DNA of 64,000 nt. It comes from Copromyces sp. CBS 386.78 (taxonomy: Eukaryota > Ascomycota > Sordariomycetes > Sordariales > Sordariaceae). Location: the NCBI GenBank assembly GCA_030685235.1, contig MU839114.1, forward strand, positions 310,001 through 374,000, in the 5' to 3' direction. This document shows, piece by piece, positions 35,831-46,552 of the stretch (position 1 is the stretch's first letter; the number at the start of each line of letters is the position of its first letter). The position numbers were made by a program, and so were the translations under genes. The notes below the pieces were generated by a model. The model saw only the letters and a program-made list of their open reading frames with translations. It ran no database searches and was not told where the DNA came from.

Positions 35831-38800
35831 CTATCCCCCTTTAAAAGAAGTTTGGAAAGTTGAAAATTTATATATACGTAAAATAATAGATTTAAGATCC
35901 CTCCCATAACTTTTTATCCTCGTAAATATTTATTAATTTCCGAAATACCTTTCTAAATACGAAGTATAAACTTTCCTCTATATCCTTCTACGTCCGATCC
36001 TTTATAGTAGCGGCCGTTTCTTACCGTACTAAATGGTTAGAGCGGCGTTATAATAGTTCGGGGATTGCTAGTACTAGCGTTGTTATTAGTATTAGGGTAT
36101 CGGCGGCGAGGCGTTTAAAAACCCTCTAAACTTCTAGGGGAATTGGTTTATCCGGGTATTCGTAATAGAATTACTAAAAATAGTATTTATAGTCGATAAT
36201 ATTACTAATAGGTTCTTAGGTAAGATTACCGATCTTCTATTTAATTTCGTATTTCTAATATTTATTATTATTTATTTATTAATAATCTATAAAATATTCG
36301 AATATTTATTCTTCATATTCTTCCTAATCGTTAATACGTATTATAACCCATCCTTCGTTAACCTAAATATTTATCGTAGTAGGCTAGTTTAGAAGGCTTT
36401 AACCGGATTATAATTATATTATAAAAATATAGAAAATTAATAAATATTTTATATTAAATAGGAGGGCGAAGTATATTATATATAATTTAGCGCGGACGAT
36501 TTTAAAGGGGCCTTCCTAACGGGGGTAAAATTTTACGTATAGGCGTCCGTTAACGAAATTTATAGTATTAAATAGAATTATATTATTAATACGGTATTTA
36601 ATAAAGTCGACCTACTTTTTATTAATATTATCTTCGTATTATTCTTATATATATTATAATTATTAGATAACGAAGTCCTAAATTTATTAGAAGCGATCCG
36701 CTAATTCGTTAATTTTATAATATTCCTTAAATTGAATTGGGGAAAGGTTTAGTAGTAGCGGAATGTAAAGTTCTATACTTATACGCGGGTAATAATTATA
36801 ATTAGCAAAGAATGGTAAAATCCCTATTAACGATAAAACAGTATTATTATTAGCGAACTCTACGAGTAGTAGCTATTTTACTTAATCCGTTTACGTCTAA
36901 TTAATATAAATCTTTAAAAATTATTCTATTTCCGTATTAATACGTTCGGTTTGAGTATTCGTCTAAGGGTGGAAAGCGGAGGTAAATTTACGAATTACAG
37001 ATAGCTATTTATAAAGGGTAAATTAGAATTATAAAACGAATTAGGTACTTTTATTGGAAAGTATATTATTTAGAAGGCTATAGATTAAGTAAATACAATC
37101 GATAAATTAGTCTATTAATTCTTCCGCTTTTAAAATTACTATTAGAATATAGTATTATATTTTAATAAGTTAATTAATAACGATAGCAACGTATTTAAAA
37201 GTTTAGTTTAAATAAGTATTTAGCGGTAATAGCGTAATATAATCGATTAAAACGTCGGTCTATAGTACGAAAGCAATTGTAATTAATTTAAAATAACTGG
37301 TCAAATTTCTTTTTAAAGATTTAGTTTTTACGTAAAGTAAATAACCCTTATAGAAAAGGCGTACGTCGTTATATATTCCCTCCTAATAGAAATTACGTTA
37401 TAAGAGTTCGTATATGGTATTACGGTTTAGATAGCCGGCGCCCGGGGAATTATATTAGTAATTAATAAATTAGAATTAGAAATTTTTATTATAAGGATTA
37501 ATAATAATTCGGTTACACTATTTCGTAATATTATTAATAATATAATATTCCGAAAAGGCTTTATAAAAAACTTTTTTAATAGTAGTAAACTATTAACGAA
37601 CTCCGCTAATAAAGGAGGAAATTAATTTTTATAGGAAAATAGAAGTTTTATAATTCGTACAGATAAAATTATTAATTAATTAAGTATTTAAATTATTTAG
37701 GCCTAATAAGTATAGGGAGAAATTTGCCGCCGAATTATTAAACTCGAAATAGCTTTCTTCGAATTAAAATAGATTTAATAAGGTTTTTTTACAGGCAATT
37801 AAACAATTATTTTCTTCATTATTTAAGCGGTCGTTAGGTTTACAATTTAAAGTATTTAAGCGAAGGTTTTTCGAACCCGGCATATATTTAATTAGGAAGT
37901 TAAATTAGGATAAGAATTGAGATTAGTATATATACCACTAAGTTAATTATTTATTAATCGTAAATATTTAGAGATTCTTATAATCCGTTAAGATATTGAA
38001 CGGTTATTAAACTCCTTTAAATTCTAGCTTCTACTCCTCTAATATTTTAATAATTACGAATAATTCTTTATTATAAATATTGTAATTATATTCCTAGGAA
38101 TTATATTTGGCCGAAAAGTAAGTAATAGGGTAGAAAATACTATCGTTTCTATATTAGGAAAGGGTACTACCCGCAGCTTAATTAGAGGCGTTTATTTTAA
38201 TTACGGTCTTTTTAATTTAATTATAGATTTTAAATATAGGTTTGCTAGTAAACGCCCGCTTAAAAACTTTAAAAGTAACTTAGTAACGGTTATTTTAAAA
38301 TTAACCGGCGTCCTTTTTCGTAAATTCGTAAAGTAGAATAGTTATTATTGAAAAATCCTTTATAAATTATCAGTAGAAATTCGTAAAGCTTAAGAAGGAT
38401 TATAGGGATTTCTTTAATTCCAGTACTTATTAATCCGTAATAATTTTGACTTTTTTTAAATTTATTTTAATATTTCTAAGTATAATAATTAAAATTAAAT
38501 ATTTCGTTCTTATTATATAGAATTCGTATTTATTAATATTAATACTAAAGCCCGCTTTCGCTAGTTTATTAAGGACGTTATTAACGTACTATTCGTAATT
38601 TTTAATATTATTGGAATAAATAAGGATATTATCGAAGTAAGTAGTCGTATAAATATTAAAAATATTATATAGGATATTATTAATATAATTCTAGAATATA
38701 CTTAGGGCGTTTTATAAATTAAAAGGAATAATTAAAAATTTAAATAGGCTAAACTATATTATAAAAGCGGTAAGTTATTTGTATCTTTATTTAATACGGA

Positions 38801-40962
38801 TATAGTTAAAAGTAGTAATTATATTAAGCTTTATAAAAATTTTAATATGGTAAATTGCGTTAAGGGTTTTTTTAATAAGCGGGAAGGGATAACGGGATTT
38901 AAGGGTAACGTTATTAATACTACGGTAATTAATATAAACGCGGATTCCGCCTCCCGGTTTTTTAATAAGGAGTAAAGGTATTAAAGCTTTTAATTATAAA
39001 GGCTTAATAAACTTTTTCTAGAATATATTATTAATTTATTTCTTAATAACGTTAAATTCGTTAGGATTAAACGTATGCCTATAGGAAGCGGGAGGGGTTA
39101 TTCCCGGACGGAATTCGATTTTTAAATTATATACTTTATAGGGAAGAAGAATATCCATTCCCTTTTATAAGAAAGTTTATATATAATACTAATATTATCG
39201 CGGGAGTTTAGCTTGAATTTCTACGATTATTTTAGGAAGTTTATTAGTTTTTTCGTAGAATTTAATTATATTTTTAAATATAATTTTATTAATAGCGATA
39301 TTATTTATTATAAAATATTCGTTAATTATTTTTTCGTAATAAGGAAAATCGTTGTTAATATTATTAATTTTAATAGAGTTGGAAATTTTTACGGCCTTTA
39401 AGGCGGCTTCGTCTTCTTTCCTTACTAAGGCGTTAATTTAATAATAATATTTACTATTAAAAAAGTATTTAAAATATTAGCCTTTACCCTATAATACTTT
39501 TACTATTATATTTAATATAAAATTATCGCTTATATTCTAGGGGTTTAGGATCCGTCCCTCTTTTTCTAATTTTTCGTCTTCCTCAATTAATTTACAAATA
39601 TCTTCGTTTAAATTAGCCCGAATTATACAAATAATTTAAAATTTATAAATTTCCGCTAATTAATTGAAAATAGCAGCTAGGAATTTTTTAATATTGTTAG
39701 GGTTAATAGGATTAGCCGGAATATTATAGAGCCGGATTAGGATTCGGTAATTTATTATAGAAGTTTTTATACCGCTAATTTAACGGTAGGGCGCCGGGCG
39801 AAGTGCTAAAGGAGGTACTAGGGGTAGGGCTGATAGTATAATTGCGCTACCGCTTTTTATTTTCCTAAATAGAATAGTATTTAATCAATTAGCGACCTTA
39901 TATTTAAAATAGTAGACTTATTAGCAAACGGTTCGTTTAATTATAATGGAAACGGATAACCGCTTAATAATTACTATTTTCTTACATTAGCTTTTATTAT
40001 ATTAATTAGGTTCGTTTTTATTTTTTATATCTTTTACCGTTGGGCTTTAGTACGAATATTAAATTAGCGGTCGCGGAATTGTAAGGTAGCGGTTCGAGAG
40101 CGGAGCGGTATAATTTAAATTCCCGGGTAAGAAATAGCCGTATTATTTATAAGCGGAATTAAACCGAAGAGAGTTATTAAACTAATTAATATTTAAGGTA
40201 TAATAAATAAATTATAAGTAATTTAAAATAATAAGGTTATTTTTAATTAAATTGTAGATTAATAGATTAATAATTTCGTAGTAAACTCCCGCCTATATTG
40301 TAAATTTAGAAAAATAGGTAATATTACCCTTAGCCTAGCTATTAACGAGGTGTAGTAATTTAGGAACGGCGAGCGGAAGAAAAAGGAAATAATAATAGTA
40401 AACGAAATAATAATTAATAAAATTAAGGGCGGTATATCCGTTATTAACGAGAATAGTATAATATAATTTATATAGTCCGTAGGATAAATAAATAGAAAAA
40501 TTTAATGAATTTAAATATTTATAATAATTATTTATTAAAGATTTATTTATTTTAATAATATTTAATTATATAGGGATAGTCCCGTTATTTCCTCTATATC
40601 TATTGGATTTGTACTTTTAAGCGTAATTTAATTAAGAGGTTATATATTTCTTTAGCCCGAAATCGAACTGTTTTCGTTACTTATAATTAGGTTAATAAAG
40701 TTAGATTGGTAGGTGGGAACGGGGTTATAGTAATTAGGAGCCGGAGTATTGGGGGTTAGAACTCATATATTTATATTAGGGTTTATAGCATTAATATAAT
40801 ATCCGCCGCTATAATTAGGGCGCTACTATCTGTAATTATATTAATTTTAGGCGGGTTATTATTAATTATTACCGTTATTATTATTACCGCCGTTATTACC
40901 GCTATTATTATTGCAGTTACCGTTGCTTCTATTATTAGAAGTACTATTATTGCTACTATTAT

Positions 40963-41085
40963 TGTCACAGGTTGACATTGGTTTATAGTGTGCACAACGT
41001 GTTCTGTCTTACAAGCAGAACATCGTCCTATCTTTTACCGAAGCTAGGTTTGGCCGACTGGGCATGTGCACCCTGGCCTGTCATA
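40963..41085 (+). repeat. 5' LTR of the TRIM-like element
   Basis: 123 bp, starting TGTCACAGG and ending CCTGTCATA. It differs from the 3' LTR at five positions seen, all G/A transitions in a CpA-to-TpA context on the opposite strand. Confidence 0.85.
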
Positions 41086-41135
41086 GTATGTTCTGTTTAA
41101 TTGGTGGGTTCGATTCCCGGCCGGGGCAAAATTTT
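41045..41135 (+). ncRNA. tRNA-like Pol III promoter unit spanning LTR end and core of the TRIM
   Basis: TGGCCGACTGGG (41051-41062) fits the A box with one mismatch. GGTTCGATTCC (41107-41117) is a perfect B box, about 50 bp downstream. CCCGGCCGGGGCA after it looks like the 3' side of a tRNA, and TTTT follows at 41132-41135. No 5' acceptor strand pairs with the 3' side, so this is a tRNA-like promoter or captured tRNA half rather than a tRNA gene. Confidence 0.45.
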
Positions 41136-41404
41136 CGAGGGCGATTTTGGGAAGTGCTCCGTCGGACTAGTAGAGCACGGCTCCTAGCGACAATAGCAGC
41201 AACCATAAATGCAAATCGCAGAGTAACCGAAAAGCCCTAGGTATCGACCCATTGGAAGGTGTTCAACTGAGCCGGAAGTTGCACCATTCAGGTAGTGCTA
41301 TAAGCCGTCGCATTACGATAAAATCCTTCGTAACAATGTCACCTCCGCTTGGGTTGGACGGAGCCTTATCTTGATATCTTCGATATCACTTTAAGGGATG
41401 GTAG

Positions 41405-41527
41405 TATCACAGGTTAACATTGGTTTATAGTGTGCACAACGTATTCTATCTTGCAAGCAGAACATCGTCCTATCTTTTACCGAAGCTAGGTTTGGCCGAC
41501 TGGGCATGTGCACCCTGGCCTGTCATA
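41405..41527 (+). repeat. 3' LTR of the TRIM-like element
   Basis: 123 bp, carrying four of the five RIP-type changes (for example TATCACAGG for TGTCACAGG); the fifth is in the 5' copy. Confidence 0.85.
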
Positions 41528-43380
41528 ATTATTGCGGTTATTGCCACCGTTACTAGTATTATTAACGTTACTGCCGCGGCCTTTATTATAATTATTGCGG
41601 GGCTTAATTTCTTTTTTAAAATTGATCCGGGCGCGATAATTAGTAGAGTAATAGCCGGGCCTTCTATAGCGGGTATAAATATTTATTTTTATACGATATT
41701 TAAAAATATTAGCTTCGATTATATGAAATATTTAGATATCCGTTTCAATTATAGTATTAAAACTTATTATATCGCCGCCTTGGCTAATAATCGCTTCGGT
41801 CGTAGAGGTGCCGGAGTAACCGGTAGGAGCGGAAGCGTTAGTTATATTAGTTTTATAGAATAGGTTAATCTATTTTTTACGCTAATTTTTATCCTTTAGT
41901 ATTTTAATAAAATTATAAGCGGTTTTAAATTATTCGTTAAATTTATTATTAGCGGGCTAAGAACGTTAATAGGAGAGGGCGAAACGAATATAATCGTTAA
42001 TTTTCTAACGGAAGTAATAGATTTTTATATTATTATCGAATTTATATTTATTGATAAATATAATGAATTTTTTTTTAAAGTCGGTCTATTTTATACCTTT
42101 AGATATTTTAAAGTCTTCGAAAGTACAGCGGGACTTTATAATAATATTAATATTATTATACTTTTTATTTAATTTATTAATTAATTCGAAGGTTATAACT
42201 TATAAAGTTCGCCGAAGATAGCTTTATTTAATTCGGTTTCGATAGCTTCAAATAGGACGCTTTTAATAAAGCGGGTAATAAAGGAAAATTTAGGGCGTTC
42301 GTCAGTAAAGATTTTAAATTTATTTATTTAAATAAATTTTATACGTATATATTAAATATAATATTTAATAGTACGTTCGATCGATAATTTTTTATTATTA
42401 AAGGTAGGGGTAATAATGATACGTAATACTAACTTATAGCCGCTATCGTTTTTACTAATATTTATTATATCGTCGTCGTTACTAAGATTGCTAAATACGT
42501 TAAGAGGTAAAAGGGTTAAATTAAAGGATAGCGGGGGAATTAAACTATTCTTCGGGAACTGGGTACGAAGGTCGAAAAAGATTTTTTAGTAACGGTCCTT
42601 TTAAGATTAGAAAGCGGCTACGAATACCGTACGGAAATTATTAAACTCTTTTTTAAGAGCGGCGATCTATTCGTAGAATAATTTAATTTAGTCTTAATAA
42701 TCTTTTATATTAATTTAAACGGCGAATAAGTATTAGGTACGGATAATTACGATATTACTTTCTTTGCGGGCAATTTCGTAATTAAAATTTTTAATACGAA
42801 TATATAAATAAACGACTTCCTCTTTAACCGCAATAAAGTTTTCTTCGAAATTGTAAACATTAGTTTTAGTTACAATTATATTATTATAGAATAAATAATA
42901 AAAAGCGGAGAAGAAGGCTTAAAAAATAGGAAGGTTAGCGAAATTATATATTTAAAAAATAAGGATTGAAATTTTAATTATTTAATAATAGAAACCTTCG
43001 AACGTTTAAACGAAAACTATTAAATCGTTTTAGTATTCTAAGCTAATAATTATTATAATAGTACTAATAATTATAATAGCAATAAAATTATCGGTTACGG
43101 GCTAGGTGCGGGGAGTAATAGAATTGGATATTAATTATTAGATTAAATATACTTTAATAGGTATAAGGGAAAGAAAGAGAGTACGAACGATTTTAATAAT
43201 ATTCGTTTTAGTATTTTATTTAATTTAATAATTAAGTTCGTAATTCGAAATCGGGAATACGTAGGGTCGAATTTTAATTAATTGATTACCGCGATTAAAA
43301 TACGAAGTTTGCAATTATAATACGAATAGTCTTTTTTTTATTAAATAACGTACGTAGTATAATAATTAAATATAATAAAC

Positions 43381-43634
43381 TATTACGGAGCGAAATAGTA
43401 TTATAGGGGGTATAATAAAATATACGTTATTATATAAGGAGAAAGGAGGAGAGAAGGAAGTGTGCGCGGAGGTTTGGCTATATATAGGCAAGGGCCTTAT
43501 AGACTAGACCGTACGCGGGTATATAAGGCTATACATAACGATAATATGTACGAGGCTAGAGCTCTGGGCTCTGGTCGGCACAGTACATGTGCGGTCAGTG
43601 CAGCACAGCACATTATAGGTCTAACCCTGTAATA
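43381..43634. repeat. Right LTR of element 2
   Basis: 254 bp. The inner half is mutated, while the outer ~90 bases (GGTCGGCACAGTACATGTGC and onward) are intact where the left copy reads ATTAGTATAATATATATACG. Confidence 0.88.
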
Positions 43635-43639
43635 TACAG

Positions 43640-43668
43640 ATACCTAACGTTCGCCTTGCCCCGTGATA
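43640..43668 (+). repeat. 3' LTR of element 3, last 29 bp
   Basis: ATACCTAACGTTCG...CCCCGTGATA completes the 345-bp LTR after element 2. This outermost piece has no RIP changes. Confidence 0.85.
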
Positions 43669-45190
43669 GTATTATTTATAAATAAGTTTAAAGCCTATAA
43701 GGATTTATATATCCTATAATATTATAATACCTTTGATATTATCCCTTTTACCCTACCCTTATATACCAGCTATATACTCTAGCTATTTAATATAGGGGTT
43801 TATTAAGTAATTAAGAAAGTTCACTAAAAGGCTCTAGTAAATAAAATCGCTAATAGAGCTATTAATATCAACCGTATAATATTTCTAAATAATTAGGAGA
43901 AGGTTAAAAAGGCTGGATTTATACGTAGTAATGTCTATAAGGGATAGGAAAAGATAGGGCTCTAGCCACTCAAACTAAACGTACCGCTTAACTAATTATA
44001 TAAGGCTATAAAGGTACGGTAAGAACCCCTCTTTCTTAAACGCCTTAAAGCTATTACACTTCGCAAAATACTACGTACCTTCGAATTTCTAGCTATTTAA
44101 AAACGGCTTAATATAGCGAGCTTACCGCTGCGGGATAGTATTACTAGTGCTAAAGTTACTCTACGGGTATTTATTAACTCCTAAAAACTATTATTTAACT
44201 AGCAGGAGCTCTATAAGCGCCGTATAGAGGTAGAATCTTAAAAGTAGAACCCTCGTAAGCACGTAACTATCGGTAATAAAACGCATTCGAAGGAGGTTCT
44301 TAATATTAAGGTCGCTACTAAATGACTAATTGATATAAAAGAGGGATTAAAGGAGACCTAGCGAGCTAACATAGTTTTTATTAAGAAGGTCGCCCTCGAT
44401 AAAAACCCTAGTCTTAAGTAATAGCTACCGTATAAAGTTAAAGTTAAGAAGAAGGCTAGGCCTAAGCTTTAACCTATTAATAAGGATATCCCTAACGATA
44501 ATAGTTTCATTAATATTACTATAGACTACCCAAAGTATAATATCGTATTTAAAATAAAAGAAGCATAGAATGAAATTATTACGGATAATACCCGCTGTAA
44601 ATTTATAAGTAAACTAACGCAATAATAAGGCCCAAACTACTCGTATTATATACTAAAAATAAAAGTATAGAAGGCTGCCCAGCTAAGGTAGAATTTAAAT
44701 ACCTTCTTAGCTAATATCGAAGATAATAATAATACTCGTTTTAAGGCTACTAGCAAGACTACCGTTCCTATAATATATAAGGACTTCGTACCTTTTAGAA
44801 CGTATAGTAAGAAACGGGCCAAAAAAATTCGTAGGGGGAATATATCGTCGATTAAAATTTATTTAGATAATAAGGGTATAAATTTCCCTAGCGAATTGCC
44901 TGTTATATACCCTTATTTAGTTAGTAATACAATACTAGTTAGGCCGTTGTTTAGACCGTTTGCTTTAATACTATACCCTCTTAGAAAGAGGTCTAAGAAG
45001 GGGAAGGAGAAGGTTATAAATTCTAATAAGGGAAAGGCTATAATAATTATTACGGTAGCGGGAAAGAAGCTAGAGGTACTTATAAGCTGTATAAGGGTAA
45101 CCGTTACTATACTAAACGATGCTTCTAATAATAGTAATAATAGGGAAGGGGGGGAGGAAGAGGAAGAACTAGATATTGTAATGTAAAGTA
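43669..45190 (+). pseudogene. C-terminal half of the Fot1/pogo-type transposase and downstream remnant
   Basis: Directly after element 3 the frame continues with NTFDIIPFTLPLYTSYIL, then a stop where Gln is expected, then LFNIGVY-VIKKVH. This matches the PPHTSHxLQPLDVGCFxxLKRxY block of pogo/Fot1 transposases. KIANRAININRIIFL and EKVKKAGF follow, corresponding to the INHIDKxxFL and GF/TGL segments. Beyond 44100 the sequence is Lys-rich with scattered stops, and only a 96-codon stretch (44896-45186) is open. Confidence 0.65.
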
Positions 45191-45360
45191 TGGTGCACAG
45201 ACCACTTATATTTAAAAACACCACAATGCATATTACAATATATTTTCAATAAAAATAAATACACTACTGAATACACATAATTGAGAGCTTCATTTTGCAT
45301 ATTTTATCATATTTATACAGGTTGTGGTAGTTGAATTACGATAATGTATAGATATCTGAC

Positions 45361-45467
45361 CGTTACAGAGGTTGCGCGTTACAAGTAAAAAAACCGACTC
45401 TCAGAGGGACGAGGAGAGTCGGTTGGCTTATTATGTAAGCGAGGCCCACATCAACCTAACCGACGAG
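45361..45467 (-). repeat. Right 107-bp terminal inverted repeat of the Fot1-like element
   Basis: Inverted copy of 26329-26435, ending CCTAACCGACGAG and followed by TA. Normal GC, with the same subterminal hairpin. Confidence 0.85.
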
Positions 45468-45469
45468 TA

Positions 45470-46552
45470 GATCGGGTCCCTTGGGCTTTTAAATGCTGCA
45501 AGAAATGAGTACCCGGGGCACACTTTCAACTTTTCCCCTCATCAGGCTGTTAAGAAGTGCATTTTCGATGCGACGTGAAACATTGTAAGATTCAAACTTG
45601 AACCACACCCGATTCACGGATCGCGAATAACGGTGGGTGAGTTGTCCTAGATGACAGCTTGCAATAACTGTAATTTAGACGCAGACCACAATGGAACATC
45701 CAAGAGACAAAAGATGAAGGGCCAGAATGACCCGTGGCGAGCATAAGAAGGGAAAAGAACAATTACCGGGATCCATTGTACACCCTAAAAAATACCGTGA
45801 CGCCGTGACGCATGGCCGCCGACTTTCCGAGGCCCACCCAGGATACTGTACTGTACAGCGGTTACAGCGATTGCTGGGCTATTCAGGGTCCAATGGGATG
45901 CCGCATTACCTCATCCAGTCCTCCCTCTTATTGCTCGGTCGGATCCCCAGCGCAAGGTACAAGTAGAGGTAGGTACAGCCAGACATCGATCTAGCAAACG
46001 GTTGAACCTTCTCCAACAAACTGACGTTGTGCCATCCATTTCCTTCTCTCCCAACTATAGAATCCTTGCCACAAAAGAGCTCACGGCCTCGAACGACGAA
46101 AAGAAACCCCTTTACGGCGAGCAAAGACCGATACCTGTCCATTTAAGCTGTCCCTGGCGGCTGTTCCCTGCTCGTTGACGTCGCCGCTACGCTCCTTCAA
46201 TAGGACGCTAATGTTGCTGATTACAGCAGCTGTATCAATAACGTCGACTCCATCATAGTGGGGACCGCGACTTCACATCCACTCGAACAACTTCATCTAC
46301 AACCTACAAGTCCACGACTTCCACCTACAAAAAGTATCCTACACGAATCACGCGCGCGCTTCTTGCTTTTTGAAGTCCACTGTATAATACTTGGAATATC
46401 TCTTCCATCATACGAAGCACCCGCTGATTCCGATATAACCCATCAAAGTGGCTCTGCGAGCGCTCCAAAACATCGGCCTCACCGTCCAGTTAGGGCTCGT
46501 CGCCTTTGCTGCTTACAACGCAACCCAAAGGCTGCTGAGCCGACCGGCGGCG
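45470..46552. other. Intergenic, promoter side of the RING-H2 gene
   Basis: Normal composition begins sharply after the TIR. Short open frames overlap without support. The frame of the RING gene stays open upstream to 46448, but the only possible start there is GTG. Confidence 0.5.

Larger units (their letters stand above)
40963..41527 (+). mobile_element. TRIM-like miniature LTR retrotransposon, largely un-RIPped
   Basis: Two 123-bp direct repeats (40963-41085 and 41405-41527) flank a 319-bp core without coding capacity. A perfect 5-bp target duplication ATTAT (40958-40962 and 41528-41532) bounds the unit. The right LTR is preceded by a purine-rich TTAAGGGATGGTAG, similar in place and sequence to the polypurine tracts of elements 1 and 2, which suggests plus orientation and mobilisation by gypsy enzymes. 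GC content is normal although the host element 2 is RIP-saturated, so it inserted after the RIP of its host. Confidence 0.82.
35577..43634 (-). mobile_element. RIP-destroyed Ty3/gypsy LTR retrotransposon (element 2)
   Basis: 254-bp LTRs at 35577-35830 and 43381-43634 bound 8.06 kb. Target duplications TATAG (35572-35576) and TACAG (43635-43639) differ by one C-to-T change and flank it within the 3' LTR of element 3. Orientation is minus: the polypurine tract lies next to the left LTR (reverse strand AAAGGGGGATAG), and a reverse-strand YFDN box (catalytic Asp to Asn) is at about 38650-38628. It is related to element 1 in LTR ends, polypurine tract and leader sequence. A 565-bp TRIM-like element is inserted at 40963. 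Confidence 0.9.
27721..43668 (+). mobile_element. RIP-destroyed Ty3/gypsy LTR retrotransposon (element 3), interrupted in its 3' LTR
   Basis: 345-bp LTRs lie at 27721-28065 and at 35261-35576 plus 43640-43668. The 3' LTR is split by element 2. A perfect 5-bp target duplication GTATT flanks it (27716-27720 and 43669-43673), proving that the split LTR belongs to one element inserted in the Fot1-like transposase. Orientation is plus: gag zinc knuckle, reverse transcriptase, RNase H and integrase remnants occur in that order. Net length without element 2 is about 7.9 kb. Confidence 0.9.
26329..45467 (+). mobile_element. Fot1/pogo-like DNA transposon, split by nested LTR elements
   Basis: Both ends carry a 107-bp terminal inverted repeat starting CTCGTCGGTTAGGTT, flanked by TA on each side (26327-26328 and 45468-45469), the target duplication of Tc1/mariner-pogo elements. 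Without its insertions the element is about 3.2 kb. Conceptual translation of the plus strand gives the two halves of a DDE transposase on either side of the insert at 27721-43668, both full of RIP stop codons. Confidence 0.75.

Noticed and set aside
40783..40995. Ile/Val-rich 70-codon frame
   Set aside because: Translation of ATT/GTT-rich RIPped repeat DNA at the TRIM border, not a membrane protein.
41420..41863. 147-codon frame spanning the TRIM 3' LTR and element 2
   Set aside because: It crosses a transposon boundary and is made of Ile/Ala-rich translation of RIPped DNA; chance.
44896..45186. 96-codon open frame near the end of the Fot1-like element
   Set aside because: Probably the tail of the dead transposase or its 3' region; it starts without an exon context and lies in RIP-affected DNA.
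26329..45467. CRISPR-like or tandem-repeat system in the AT-rich block
   Set aside because: The repeats are LTR pairs and TIRs with target duplications; there is no regular repeat-spacer pattern, and the host is a fungus.
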